A stretch of 64,000 nt of DNA from Pogonophryne albipinna (GCA_028583405.1 CM053253.1:1793208-1857207), one strand, 5' to 3'; positions 1-48,772 are shown, numbered from the stretch's first letter. Notes: generated by a model not told the origin, from the sequence alone. Made by a program: numbers and translations.

Positions 1-475
1 TTCAGGTGTATATCAGTATGTAGTGTCTCTACTTTAAAGAGTCCTCTCCTGCTGATGTTCAGGTGTATATCAGTATTTAGTGTCTCTACTTTAAAGAGTC
101 CTCTCCTGCTGATGTTCAGGTGTATATCAGTATGTAGTGTCTCTACTTTAAAGAGTCCTCTCCTGCTGATGTTCAGCTGTATATCAGTATGTAGTGTCTC
201 TACTTTAAAGAGTCCTCTCCTGCTGATGTTCAGGTGTATATCAGTATGTAGTGTCTCTACTTCAAAGAGTCCTCTCCTGCTGATGTTCAGGTGTATATCA
301 GTATGTAGTGTCTCTACTGGGACATGTCTCCATGGTGCTTTAAATTTCGAAAAGCTCTTTATTTTTCTCATACTGCCTGTGCTGCAGCACCTCTTTTCAC
401 CCTCTGTCTGAAACCAGAGCCCAGTCTGCTCTGATTGGTTAGCTGGCAGGCTCTGTTGTGATTGGCCAACCGCAG
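1..475 (+). repeat. 57-bp minisatellite and fragment of TTAA-type element B
   Basis: About 5.5 copies of a 57-bp unit (ttcaggtgtatatcagtatg...) run from the window edge to about 317, then pass without a break into the body of a dispersed element (ctgcctgtgctgcagcacct ... ctctgattggttagc). The same body recurs at 2988, 46575 and 59190. The array continues off the left edge. Because 57 is a multiple of 3, the array reads as an open frame; it is not a gene. Confidence 0.85.
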
Positions 476-704
476 TTTTTATGTAAATTGGTTTTAGTGT
501 GTGCTGTCGAGACGGTATATGATGAATTTAAACATACATATTTTGTATCATGGCAGATGTTGCACATGCAAACCAAAGACATATTTATGTCTATATTATT
601 TTCTGTTCCATCTACTACCATATTAATTCAAGCAACATCTTTGTTAATAGATGTATGACATATATAACTACAATGGCTTCACTGTGAGGGTGAATGTCCT
701 CTTC
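476..704. other. Non-coding, nothing recognised
   Basis: AT-rich sequence between the element-B fragment and the promoter-proximal duplication. Only short open frames with no family similarity were seen. Confidence 0.5.
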
Positions 705-1612
705 TTGCAGTTCCTCTTTACTCCACTTGGGGCCGCTGTGTTTGCGAGTTGGGGGTTTCCTTAGTCAAAGACACTTTACTTCACAAGAGATATATCTGAC
801 TTGGTTGCAAATCGTTAAAAACAAACCATAACAAATCGTACTTCCCAACACTGCTACAGCAAAAATAATGTATATTTCGACTGTCATACAACAGTACAGT
901 ATATTTACCAACTATTATAATATAAGAAATGATAGCCTTTTTTTTATATTTGGAGGTATACATTGAAGACGATAGTCCGTGGTGGGGAAATCATCTTGAT
1001 CACAGCGGGTCATCTTTGGCTGAACATAAAAACAGTTGGTACTTAGCTTTAGCTGCTGTTAGCTTCAAATATTGCAGTTTATGTCGCACTTTAAACAGAA
1101 ACCAACTATCTTCGCTGCAAAACTATCTTGCTAACATTGCTAAGCGTGGTTCGGCTAATCTAAGTTGCAGTTCCTCTTTGCACCTCTATGGGCCGCTGTG
1201 TTTGCGAGTTGGGGGGTTTCCTCAGTCAAAGACAGTTTACTGAATAAGAGATACATCTGACTTTGTGGCAAATCGTTACAAACCCGAGCAAGTTCTATGT
1301 TTCAACACCTCAACCACAAACTATTCTATATTTCCAGTATCATATACCAACAATTAAAACAGTAGAAATGTAATCCTCTTAAATATATTGTGACGTCAAG
1401 ACGAAGATGACGATCCGCTTTGGGGGGTATCATCTTGATCACAGCGAGTCATCTTTGGCTGGACATCAGATAAACACTGTTGGTACTTAGCTTTAGCTGC
1501 TGTTAGCTTCAAATTAAACAGTCGCAGTTTGTGTCGCACTTTAAACAGAACTATCTTCACTGCTAAACTATCTTGCTAACATAGCTAAGCGTCGTTCAGC
1601 TAACCTATAATA
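705..1612 (+). repeat. Two-copy tandem duplication (~460 bp) upstream of slc48a1
   Basis: 705-1164 and 1165-1612 align end to end. Shared landmarks are ttgcagttcctcttt, gggccgctgtgtttgcgagt, catcttgatcacagcg, gtacttagctttagctgctg and ctatcttgctaacat. The copies differ by substitutions and small indels, so the event is not recent. The duplication ends about 135 bases before the slc48a1 start codon and probably covers promoter or 5' UTR sequence. Confidence 0.85.
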
Positions 1613-1649
1613 CATGAATGTGTTCGTTATTATGATATTATTGTTACAT

Positions 1650-1659
1650 AACATGGCGG
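1650..1659 (-). promoter_or_regulatory. YY1-like site upstream of slc48a1
   Basis: AACATGGCGG, whose complement is CCGCCATGTT, fits the YY1 consensus CCGCCATNTT. It lies about 90 bases before the slc48a1 start codon, a common position for YY1 near promoters. It is followed by gtaagc, so it could also lie at the end of an untranslated exon. This is a motif match only. Confidence 0.3.
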
Positions 1660-1747
1660 TAAGCTGTTGATGTAGAAACACAGTCTGTTGTTTTTAACTT
1701 GTCACGCCTGTTTCAGTCGTTATACTTTCATTAGTCGTGTTTTTACA

Positions 1748-3563
<1,816 letters not shown>

Positions 3564-4234
3564 TGCAGAGGACTTCTTTTTACAGACTTCCATGGACTCG
3601 GAGAGGGTTTAAAAAGAGCTTTAGAACAAAGCAGAGGATTGAAGTCACACACACTTGCTTAACGAGCTGTGTGTGTGTGTGTGTGTTTGTGTGTTCTCCT
3701 ACTTTTAATGACACACATGTTATATTCCTGTAAGTAGATTGACCTCTGAAGACTGCTTCTGAGTTACGAATGTGGACCGACTTGTTCTAAGAGACAGATT
3801 TCATCTCGGGGTTTTTGACTCTTCGAACTATGGAGGTAGAGTCGTCTGAATATGATGTGTGTGAACAGATCAATAACCTGTGTAACGCACTTTAAAGAAA
3901 TGCAAAAAGGATTGTAAACTCAACAAAAAGTGCAAATGCAAAACGAGCTTCAAACAAATGCCACAAAAAAAAATCTGTAAATACTAAAATTAATTTACAA
4001 ATTAACGAAAAGCATTTGTAAATATATTTTTTTAAAGTACAATTTTAAGTTTGTAAAAGCTGATCTACAAACACAGATTTAAAATCCACAAATTCAAACT
4101 GCATTCACAACTCAGGGTTTTGTCCAGCCGTGCTACCAGAGACAGCTGTGTTTTTACAGACGTTGTTGTTGTTGTTTACGATAATTGATATATCTTATAA
4201 ACAAGATCAGCACCGCAGTATCACCTCATCGATG

Positions 4235-5003
4235 AGAGTAACACCTACGTCACTTCCGGGCGAAAATTACGGCCCTGCCCACTTTTGAGGGAAAACAACG
4301 CTGTCATTTGAACGGCGGTCGATTCACGTTCTGAAGTTTTTGCCAATCCGATCGGAATTTTTTGAAAACCGTGGATTTTCTGATCTTCAAAGAGCCCGGT
4401 TACGATGGCCAGTCAGGCAAACAATTACATTCAATCATTTGAAATCGACAATCGGGCTCGATATATGGTTAAATTAAAATCAGTAGGCGAGGCTGTAATC
4501 TCGCCAGCTGTTACTCTCATGAGCGAGGCGGAACATAATAGTTTTAACATGCCAACAAGCTGCTGTGTCGTTTAGTGCACCTCAAACATTAAAACTAATC
4601 CAGAGTTCAGTGTTTCTGGACTTCCTCTAAGAACAAAGGACAGTAACAGAAGAGCTCTGTGGCTTCAGGCTCGATCGCCGTTCAAATGACAGCGTTGTTT
4701 CCCCCAAAAGTGGGCGGGGCCTTAAAGTGACGTAGATGTTACTCTCAAAATCGATAGCCTACTGCTATATTTAACCATTTATCGAGCCTGATCGTCGATT
4801 TCCAATAGCTTAATGTAACTGTTTGCCTGTCTGGCCATCGGGCTTTTTGAAGATCAGAAAATCCACGGTTTTCTTACATTTCTGATCGGATTGGCAAAAA
4901 CTTCAGAATTTGTATCGACCGCCGTTCAAATGACAGCTTTGTTTTCCCCCAAAAGTGGGCGGGGCCATACTTTTTGCCCGGAAGTGACTCATTTGTTACT
5001 CAG
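4235..5003 (+). mobile_element. Palindromic MITE carrying a THAP-domain remnant
   Basis: 4235-4746 is bounded by long inverted repeats (gagagtaacacctacgtcac versus gtgacgtagatgttactctc, similar for about 80 bases). A second inverted partial copy (4747-5003) gives three related ends. Between the inner arms, a short frame begins at 4549 and reads MPTSCCVV, stop, CTSN, then LPLRTKDSNRRALWLQA. The CC...C spacing, the NRRALW block and the overall order resemble a THAP zinc-finger domain. THAP domains occur in P-element-like and Kolobok transposases and in host THAP proteins. The in-frame TAG at 4573 and the run into the right arm make it a non-functional fragment. Confidence 0.65.
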
Positions 5004-5594
5004 GTATACTGTATTCTTCTAGAAAAACACCTGTACAACTAATCAAAGAGTTGTTAAGGTAAGAAATATATTCACAAATGCTTTTCGTTAAATTGTAAAT
5101 TAATGATACTATTTACAGAATTTCACACTGGATTATTTTGTGTATTTATTGAAATATTTATGTGAGTTTACAAATCTCTTTTTTGCAATTATGGAAGTTT
5201 TTGGTTTACATTTACACTTAGATTATTGATCTGTTCACACAATTCATATCAAGACAAATCTACCTCCATATAAACATTAAATCCCCACTGTTACAGGTTT
5301 TTAATCCAATGATTCAAATGAAAGTAAAAACGCTCAAAGCTTAAATCCTTTCAACTAAAACCTGAAGCCTCTGCTGATCGCTCTGTCGAATGTTCCTAAA
5401 TTAGCTTTTTTAAAACAAACTTAAATCTCCACGCAGTCAGTTTTACTTTCATCGATGACGCAATTTAAGAACGCATTTTTTTAAAGCTTCGATTACCGAT
5501 ATGAATAGTTGCACTCGTATTTAAACCTTTATTGTCCTCCAAAACCTGTTAAAGAAAATGCTTTCCTGTGGGATTGGTGTATTTCCTCATGTGT

Positions 5595-5608
5595 CCACCA
5601 GGGGGCGA
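5595..5608 (+). promoter_or_regulatory. CTCF-core-like motif
   Basis: CCACCAGGGGGCGA matches the CTCF core consensus closely. It lies between slc48a1 and slc26a9, before the candidate slc48a1 poly(A) signal. Motif only; no binding evidence. Confidence 0.4.
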
Positions 5609-5876
5609 CATGCTTTTGGTGTGATTTGGGGGAAATCATGACATTCCTCATACAAATGAATCTGATAAATGATCGCACTTTAGTCCTGATATTGATGCCA
5701 TTGTTTTGCACACAAAAAAAAACCCATGGTCATCCCTGTCTCTCACCCTTTGAAGATGTTTATGTTATCATTTGTGTAGTGTGTCAAGCTACTATGTGTT
5801 TTAGCTCCAGCTGTCTACCATAAAACATGTGTAAATGTATTTTCTGTTGAGAGTTGATGTCGGGATGCTACGTGTA

Positions 5877-5882
5877 AATAAA
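5877..5882 (+). terminator. Candidate poly(A) signal of slc48a1
   Basis: AATAAA 2.3 kb after the slc48a1 stop. No AATAAA closer to the stop was noticed, so this is the best candidate for the 3' end, implying a long 3' UTR that contains the palindromic THAP element. An ATTAAA near 5276 is an alternative. Confidence 0.4.
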
Positions 5883-6721
5883 ACCCATTAAAGTTGCAAT
5901 TATTGATAATTAACAACGCTTGCTGAAACGTCTCTCTTTCTAAGCTCCACCCTGCAGGGGTTTAAGGTCTTGATAAGTAATAAACCATAGTCATTACGCA
6001 CCTGAGCCTAATGCCCGCAGACTCCAACATTAAGGTACAGTAATGCATTTGATCACATCTTAAACTAAAACACGTCTGATACAAACTGATATTGGAATTA
6101 AACGGGGTACATTTGGGAGGTTAACGCATGGCTGGAGACACAATGGCTTTTAATGTGATTAAACAAGATAATGACAAAATGCACATTGAGAATGGTAATC
6201 AAAGTAATATCCACTCATTCTCAGCATGTGTGCAAAGGTGAAGAATGTATTTACTATGCCATGTCTTTATATATTTTATTTCATTTAAAGCTATTTTGTG
6301 TAAACGCAATTCTTATGAAACCTTGGGAAAGATGGTCCAAAAAAGAACACTCAATAAATATGTTACTTTCATTAATTTGGGATCCTTTTTACATTGAAAT
6401 GAATTATGATTTTTTTTGTTCAAGGTTAGAAACTGTTTAGCTTTTGACAATGTCTTCACTTTAACTTCACTGTAAAATGCTCGTGTTTTTAAATGCAGAT
6501 ACATTTAAATACAATGTAGTTTTTCTTGTGGTACATGAATAGACTTGTTTCTGTCACACAGAGTGATTTTATGTGCTTATAATATTATGTACCTGCTGTT
6601 GAGCAAATCTTTTTAGCAGTCCACATTTCCTGATCCTTCAGACTCCAAGGTTAGATTAAAGGCAACGCTCTTGAAATGTGCCTCAAAGTTAAACAAACAC
6701 AAGTTCAGACCTAAAGACATT
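5883..6721. other. Intergenic, nothing recognised
   Basis: AT-rich spacer between slc48a1 and the TTAA-bounded element. Small open frames here show no family similarity. Confidence 0.5.
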
Positions 6722-8597
6722 TTAAAGAGTCCCTATTCTGCTGATGTTCAGGTGTATATCAGTATGTAGTGTCTCTACTTTAAAGAGTCCTCTCCTGCTG
6801 ATGTTCAGGTGTGTATCAGTATGTAGTGTCTCTACTTTAAAGAGTCCTCTCCTGCTGATGTTCAGGTGTATATCAGTATGTAGTGTCTCTACTTTAAAGA
6901 GTCCTCTCCTGCTGATGTTCAGGTGTATATCAGTATGTAGTGTCTCTACTTTAAAGAGTCCTCTCCTGCTGATGTTCAGGTGTATATCAGTATGTAGTGT
7001 CTCTACTTTAAAGAGTCCTCTCCTGCTGATGTTCAGGTGTATATCAGTATGTAGTGTCTCTACTTTAAAGAGTCCTCTCCTGCTGATGTTCAGGTGTATA
7101 TCAGTATGTAGTGTCTCTACTTTAAAGAGTCCTCTCCTGCTGATGTTCAGGTGTATATCAGTGTGTAGCGTCTCTACTTTAAAGAGTCCTCTCCTGCTGA
7201 TGTTCAGGTGTATATCAGTATGTAGTGTATCTACTTTAAAGAGTCCTCTCCTGCTGATGTTCAGGTGTATATCAGTATGTAGTGTCTCTACTTTAAAGAG
7301 TCCTCTCCTGCTGATGTTCAGGTGTATATCAGTATGTAGTGTCTCTACTTTAAAGTCCTCTCCTGCTGATGTTCAGGTGTATATCAGTGTGTAGCGTCTC
7401 TACTTTAAAGAGTCCTCTCCTGCTGATGTTCAGGTGTATATCAGTATGTAGTGTCTCTACTTTAAAGAGTCCTCTCCTGCTGATGTTCAGGTGTATATCA
7501 GTATGTAGTGTATCTACTTTAAAGAGTCCTCTCCTGCTGATGTTCAGGTGTATATCAGTGTGTAGCGTCTCTACTTTAAAGAGTCCTCTCCTGCTGATGT
7601 TCAGGTGTATATCAGTATGTAGTGTATCTACTTTAAAGAGTCCTCTCCTGCTGATGTTCAGGTGTATATCAGTATGTAGTGCCTCTACTTTAAAGAGTCC
7701 TCTCCTGCTGATGTTCAGGTGTATATCAGTATGTAGTGTCTCTACTTTAAAGAGTCCTCTCCTGCTGATGTTCAGGTGTATATCAGTATGTAGTGTCTCT
7801 ACTTTAAAGAGTCCTCTCCTGCTGATGTTCAGGTGTATATCAGTGTGTAGCGTCTCTACTTTAAAGAGTCCTCTCCTGCTGATGTTCAGGTGTATATCAG
7901 TATGTAGTGTATCTACTTTAAAGAGTCCTCTCCTGCTGATGTTCAGGTGTATATCAGTATGTAGTGCCTCTACTTTAAAGAGTCCTCTCCTGCTGATGTT
8001 CAGGTGTATATCAGTATGTAGTGTCTCTACTTTAAAGAGTCCTCTCCTGCTGATGTTCAGGTGTGTATCAGTATGTAGTGTCTCTACTTTAAAGAGTCCT
8101 CTCCTGCTGATGTTCAGGTGTATATCAGTATGTAGTGTCTCTACTTTAAAGAGTCCTCTCCTGATGATGTTCAGGTGTATATCAGTATAGTGTCTCTACT
8201 TTAAAGAGTCCTCTCCTGCTGATGTTCAGGTGTATATCAGTATGTAGTGTCTCTACTTTAAAGAGTCCTCTCCTGATGATGTTCAGGTGTATATCAGTAT
8301 AGTGTCTCTACTTTAAAGAGTCCTCTCCTGCTGATGTTCAGGTGTATATCAGTATGTAGTGTCTCTACTTTAAAGAGTCCTCTCCTGATGATGTTCAGGT
8401 GTATATCAGTATAGTGTCTCTACTTTAAAGAGTCCTCTCCTGCTGATGTTCAGGTGTATATCAGTATGTAGTGTCTCTATACTTTAACTCAGGAACACAG
8501 GGATTTTAACCTTTGCAGACCATTTACATGCACTAAAATCTATAGAGCACACTACAGGAAAGGGAAAACCCCAAAAAGCAGAATAGGGACTCTTTAA
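6722..8597 (+). mobile_element. TTAA-bounded element B, internally expanded
   Basis: Begins TTAAAGAGTCCCTATTCTGC and ends with its exact reverse complement, with TTAA on both sides (6722-6725 and 8594-8597). TTAA target duplication is typical of piggyBac-type transposons. No transposase is present, so it is non-autonomous. Almost all of its length is a 57-bp minisatellite; about 120 bases of unique sequence follow before the right end. It lies just upstream of slc26a9 coding exon 1. Confidence 0.75.
6742..8476 (+). repeat. 57-bp minisatellite, about 30 units
   Basis: Same unit as at the window start. Each unit includes tttaaagagtcctctcctgc, a near copy of the element's own terminus. Unit variants (gtgtgtagcg, gtagtgtatc, gtagtgcctc) recur in a fixed five-unit order at 7556-8013. 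A 112-bp two-unit higher-order repeat occupies about 8160-8440. It reads open as a 19-residue periodic peptide only because 57 is a multiple of 3. Confidence 0.95.
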
Positions 8598-8688
8598 ATA
8601 TGTCTAGGGGAAATGTAAATTCTTTAATTGCACCTTGAGGACTTTGAGAGTTTTCTGTTGTCTTTTAATATTTCGATTGGCTGCAGCC

Positions 8689-44356
<35,668 letters not shown>

Positions 44357-44415
44357 TGCTGCAGTGAAGATGAGCAGAAGAAGATAGCAAACCTGTTTTT
44401 AATGTCACTTTGATG

Positions 44416-44421
44416 AATAAA
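44416..44421 (+). terminator. Poly(A) signal of slc26a9 (first copy)
   Basis: AATAAA 60 bases after the stop, giving a very short 3' UTR. The same signal is at 56590-56595 in the second copy. Confidence 0.7.
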
Positions 44422-44569
44422 AAATTGTTGCTGACAACTCTGTATTGAATATCCGTCATCTAATTAAAATGGTAGAGTACTCTGTGGTGTCAGTAAGCCC
44501 AAGTTGATGTCTTGCTATTAATCAGACATACTTAGGATATAGGAAACCAGAGGAAGGAAATATCTTGAG

Positions 44570-45500
44570 GAATAGTCAGAATTAAAAAAAAGTTTGTTTG
44601 CTTAGAATTCTGATTAAAAAAAGTGTCAGAAATCTAAGAATATAATCAACATCTGAGAAAAAAGTCAGACTGTGAGAATTGTCAGGTTTCAGTTCATCAA
44701 AATTGAGACGAGTCAGATTTCTGAATTTTGAGAAAAAAAGTCAAATTATAAGAAAAAAGTCGAAGTTTGGAAAAAAAGTAAAAAAAAAAGAAAAAAGTCG
44801 AAGTTTGGAAAAATGAATAATTCTTAGAAAGAAGTCAGAAATCAGAATTTTGAGAAAAAAGTCAAAATCTGAGAAAAAGTCAGAAGAAATTCAAAATGTT
44901 AGAAAAAAATCTGGGAAAAGTCAGATTTCTGAATTTTGAGAAGAAAAAAATCTTTAAAAAATCAAAGTCTGAGAAAAGTCAACAAATTCTAAATCTGAGA
45001 AAAAGTCCAAAAGAGAAAAAAAGTCCAAGTTTGTAAAACAAAAATATTCTTTGACTTTAATCTCAGATCTCAATAAAAACAAAATTCAGATGTTGCTCTA
45101 ACCTCCTGGATCACACCGGGTTTTCATTGTTTGCGAAAATGAATTCTCTGCAAAACCCATTCCTGTAAAGTAAAGTCCTGAAATCACCGTATTCATCTGG
45201 TAAACCTCCCACTGCCCTCTTCAGTTGCATCTCAACTGCTCAGTGATCAGTACTGGACTCCACTGACAGGGGGCGCTACACACCAGCACAACAAACCCTC
45301 AAAATTCAGGTTTCACAATTCTGAGAAAAAAATTGTGAGAAAATTCAGGTTTCACAATTTTGAGGGGAAAAGTCAAATTCTGGGAAAAATCTGAGAACAA
45401 ATCTGAGAAAATGTCAAAATATGAGAAAAGGTCTTTTTTAATTAGATTTCTGACTTTAATCTCAGATCTCAATAAGAAAATCAGTTCTAAAAAAGAAATT
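44570..45500 (-). repeat. A-rich degenerate repeat and tandem duplication 3' of slc26a9
   Basis: gaaaaaagtcagaaatctga variants, the complement of the T-rich repeat in the introns. A segment holding ctcagtgatcagtactggac and gacagggggcgctacacacc occurs twice (about 45230-45300 and 45610-45690). Confidence 0.75.
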
Positions 45501-45689
45501 CAGATGTGGCTCTCATCTCCAGTATCACACCGGGTTTTGTTGTTTGTGAAAATGAATTCTCTGCAACCCAATCCTGAAGATATATTCCTTAAATCACCGG
45601 TTTATTTCTTTATTCAACTGCTCAGTGATCAGTACTGGACTCCACTGACAGGGGGCGCTACACACCAGCACAACACACCCCGAAAACAA

Positions 45690-46080
45690 GTGAGCAATGA
45701 GGGGAGCCCACTCCTCACAATATCTGCTGACTACAGTCATACTCAAGCTGCTGCAATTAAGACAGGAGACACCGCTGTGAGCCAGATGCGTCCCAGCGGG
45801 GGGGAACACAACATCAGCACTTTGTAAAGTCTGCGAGAAGCACACTCTGTAGTGTCCTGCCACTACGGGAGAGGCAGGGCGATGAAACTACTGTCGTGAA
45901 GGCTTATTTTTTGGTTGTGCAGCGTGGCATCATGGGAGTTGTAGTCTTCAGCTTCACCTGGTTACGATTCCTTCAGTGTTCAGGAGATCTTTAGCGTCTC
46001 CTCCTCTCCTCTGATATAAAGCAACAGTGAACAAGATATAACATTAGTATTCTGCATAATTATTACCTTATTACTTTGTA
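45690..46080. other. 3' flank, nothing recognised
   Basis: Non-coding; small open frames only. Confidence 0.4.
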
Positions 46081-46082
46081 TA

Positions 46083-46575
46083 CACTTTGATGTTTCGGAA
46101 ATGTGGACCCACAGAGAGTTGCTATCAGAAACAATGCCTGACGTGTTTTGGACGTAATCTCGTCTTTGTTTACATTAGCAAGCCTCGCTAACACTCAGAG
46201 CTAACCTGTACTGGAGAGTTTGTTTAAAAAGCAGGAAATATAAAAGGAACTCACCTCGTGATAAACCCGCAAGAGAAAAAGCATTTGAGCTCCATACTGT
46301 TTCAGAGATAATCCTTGATGTGGTTTAGAACAGGATGGCGTTTTATCACAGCAGAATTTTACGTTATCTCCCGTAGAATTCTGAGCAGGCATTAGCTTTT
46401 CAAGCAAAGGACCCAAAATCAGTGTTTCTCTAAACAGGGCTGGAATAGAGGGATATGAGGGATGTCTAAAATGCATGATCTGCGTGTATTTCGAGAAAAA
46501 CACATCATAGACATATTTTTATATTTCTGAGACCCATAATATGCCTAAAAATAGCATGATAGGAGACCTTTAATG
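46083..46575 (+). mobile_element. MITE A right part (first copy)
   Basis: Shares agttgctatcagaaacaatg and the terminus agcatgataggagacctttaa with 8959-9631. It abuts an element-B fragment. Confidence 0.65.
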
Positions 46576-47120
46576 TTCAAAAAGCTCTTCTCATACTGCC
46601 TGTGCTGCAGCACCTCTTTTCACCCTCTGTCTGAAACCAGAGCCCAGTCTGCTCTGATTGGTTAGCTTGCAGGCTCTGTTATGATTGGTCAACCACTTAG
46701 AGATGTTCCGCCCCTTAGCCTATCACGTACAATGTGTTTGAGTGCTAGCCAATAGGAGCGTGAGTTAGGGCTGCTCAATTAATCGTATTTTAATCGCGAT
46801 TACGATTATGGCTTGCAACGATTACGAAAACAACGTAATCGAAATAAAACTATTATTTTTTTATTATTATTATTACTTTTTATTTTTTGTTTTTTCAGTT
46901 GAGTTATACTTAAAGTTCAGGGTAATCAACTGTTCAAAACATACTGTTCAAATTTTTTTCTCCAATAAATGGATGTTTTCAAAGTCAATGAATATTAATA
47001 ATCTCAATTACAATTATTGACCCAAATAATCGAGATTATGATTTTTGCCATAATCGAGCAGCTGTGAGTGTCATGTAGTGATGTCACTTTGTTCCGGAAG
47101 TAAACAAAGGAGTCTAACAG
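46576..47120 (+). mobile_element. Element-B fragment with a nested hAT MITE (first copy)
   Basis: Element-B body (catactgcctgtgctgcagc ... gccaataggagcg) is interrupted at about 46767-47063 by a MITE with ends gggctgctcaattaatcg and cataatcgagcagct. The flanking 8-mers are gtgagtta and gtgagtgt. Element-B sequence then resumes (ggaagtaaacaaaggag). Confidence 0.7.
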
Positions 47121-47370
47121 AGGCAAACTTCAGATTATCGGCTAATACAAAAATATAAATAACCACATTTGAGGGTTAAAAACTGTAGTCCACAAACCGA
47201 TGGGTGACATCAGTCTTCTTCTATGGTGCCAACACTTTTGTTATCAGCCCTCATTACTGTACATTCAACGCTACCACTTTTATCCCTTTCCATTTATCTT
47301 ACTAATTTAATTTGACCTTCTTTGTTGTGCAGAATAATTGCCCCTTATTATTATCTTTAGGTACACACCC

Positions 47371-48370
47371 NNNNNNNNNNNNNNNNNNNNNNNNNNNNNN
47401 NNNNNNNNNNNNNNNNNNNNNNNNNNNNNNNNNNNNNNNNNNNNNNNNNNNNNNNNNNNNNNNNNNNNNNNNNNNNNNNNNNNNNNNNNNNNNNNNNNNN
47501 NNNNNNNNNNNNNNNNNNNNNNNNNNNNNNNNNNNNNNNNNNNNNNNNNNNNNNNNNNNNNNNNNNNNNNNNNNNNNNNNNNNNNNNNNNNNNNNNNNNN
47601 NNNNNNNNNNNNNNNNNNNNNNNNNNNNNNNNNNNNNNNNNNNNNNNNNNNNNNNNNNNNNNNNNNNNNNNNNNNNNNNNNNNNNNNNNNNNNNNNNNNN
47701 NNNNNNNNNNNNNNNNNNNNNNNNNNNNNNNNNNNNNNNNNNNNNNNNNNNNNNNNNNNNNNNNNNNNNNNNNNNNNNNNNNNNNNNNNNNNNNNNNNNN
47801 NNNNNNNNNNNNNNNNNNNNNNNNNNNNNNNNNNNNNNNNNNNNNNNNNNNNNNNNNNNNNNNNNNNNNNNNNNNNNNNNNNNNNNNNNNNNNNNNNNNN
47901 NNNNNNNNNNNNNNNNNNNNNNNNNNNNNNNNNNNNNNNNNNNNNNNNNNNNNNNNNNNNNNNNNNNNNNNNNNNNNNNNNNNNNNNNNNNNNNNNNNNN
48001 NNNNNNNNNNNNNNNNNNNNNNNNNNNNNNNNNNNNNNNNNNNNNNNNNNNNNNNNNNNNNNNNNNNNNNNNNNNNNNNNNNNNNNNNNNNNNNNNNNNN
48101 NNNNNNNNNNNNNNNNNNNNNNNNNNNNNNNNNNNNNNNNNNNNNNNNNNNNNNNNNNNNNNNNNNNNNNNNNNNNNNNNNNNNNNNNNNNNNNNNNNNN
48201 NNNNNNNNNNNNNNNNNNNNNNNNNNNNNNNNNNNNNNNNNNNNNNNNNNNNNNNNNNNNNNNNNNNNNNNNNNNNNNNNNNNNNNNNNNNNNNNNNNNN
48301 NNNNNNNNNNNNNNNNNNNNNNNNNNNNNNNNNNNNNNNNNNNNNNNNNNNNNNNNNNNNNNNNNNNNNN
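47371..48370. other. Assembly gap (1000 N)
   Basis: Exactly 1000 N. After it the sequence restarts at the equivalent of 36474. Confidence 0.99.
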
Positions 48371-48435
48371 TTTCTGTTGCTGCAAAGATAGTCTCAGAGG
48401 AATTGTGTTCAATCTTTTTTGCAATATCTCCACAG

Positions 48436-48528
48436 GTCATTTCAATAACAGGTGTGAAAATAGTGAATTATTGCTCCCCACTCTACTTTGCAAATGCCGA
48501 AATGTTTCGTCAGAGGGTTATTAAAAAG
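48436..48528 (+). CDS. slc26a9: slc26a9 exon 14, second copy
   Basis: Same coding sequence as 36539-36631, open and with intact splice sites. Confidence 0.85.
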
Positions 48529-48616
48529 GTACGTTAAACACTTGACCTTCCACCTTTTTTCCGTCACTCTTTGTGAGTATTTTGTGCAGTTTTTTAATGT
48601 TTATTTCTGTTTTCAG

Positions 48617-48772
48617 ACCGGACTGGATCCTGGAAAACTGATCCTGGCCAGGAGGAAGTTCTTGGAGAAAGAGGAGAAGGGGAAAGAGAAAGAGGAGAAG
48701 GGGAAAGAGAAAGAGGAGAGGAAGGAGGCGAGGAAGAGGAAATCCAGCACTCTGGTGACCATGAAGTCTCAG
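48617..48772 (+). CDS. slc26a9: slc26a9 exon 15, second copy
   Basis: Same as 36720-36875, including the same number of lysine/glutamate repeat units. Confidence 0.85.

Noticed and set aside
6744..8190. Long open frames of 216 and 273 residues with a 19-residue periodic peptide
   Set aside because: They are translations of the 57-bp minisatellite, whose unit is a multiple of 3 and lacks a stop. No start context, splice structure or family similarity.
8635..8688. Earlier ATG (8635) as the slc26a9 start
   Set aside because: The 18 residues before MQRLRPRYV have no family similarity, and a good acceptor (ctgcag) ends at 8686, so this is intron or 5' UTR.
45250..45270. A CTCF site in gacagggggcgctac, repeated at about 45645
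   Set aside because: Only the GGGGGCGC part fits; the upstream bases do not match the core consensus.
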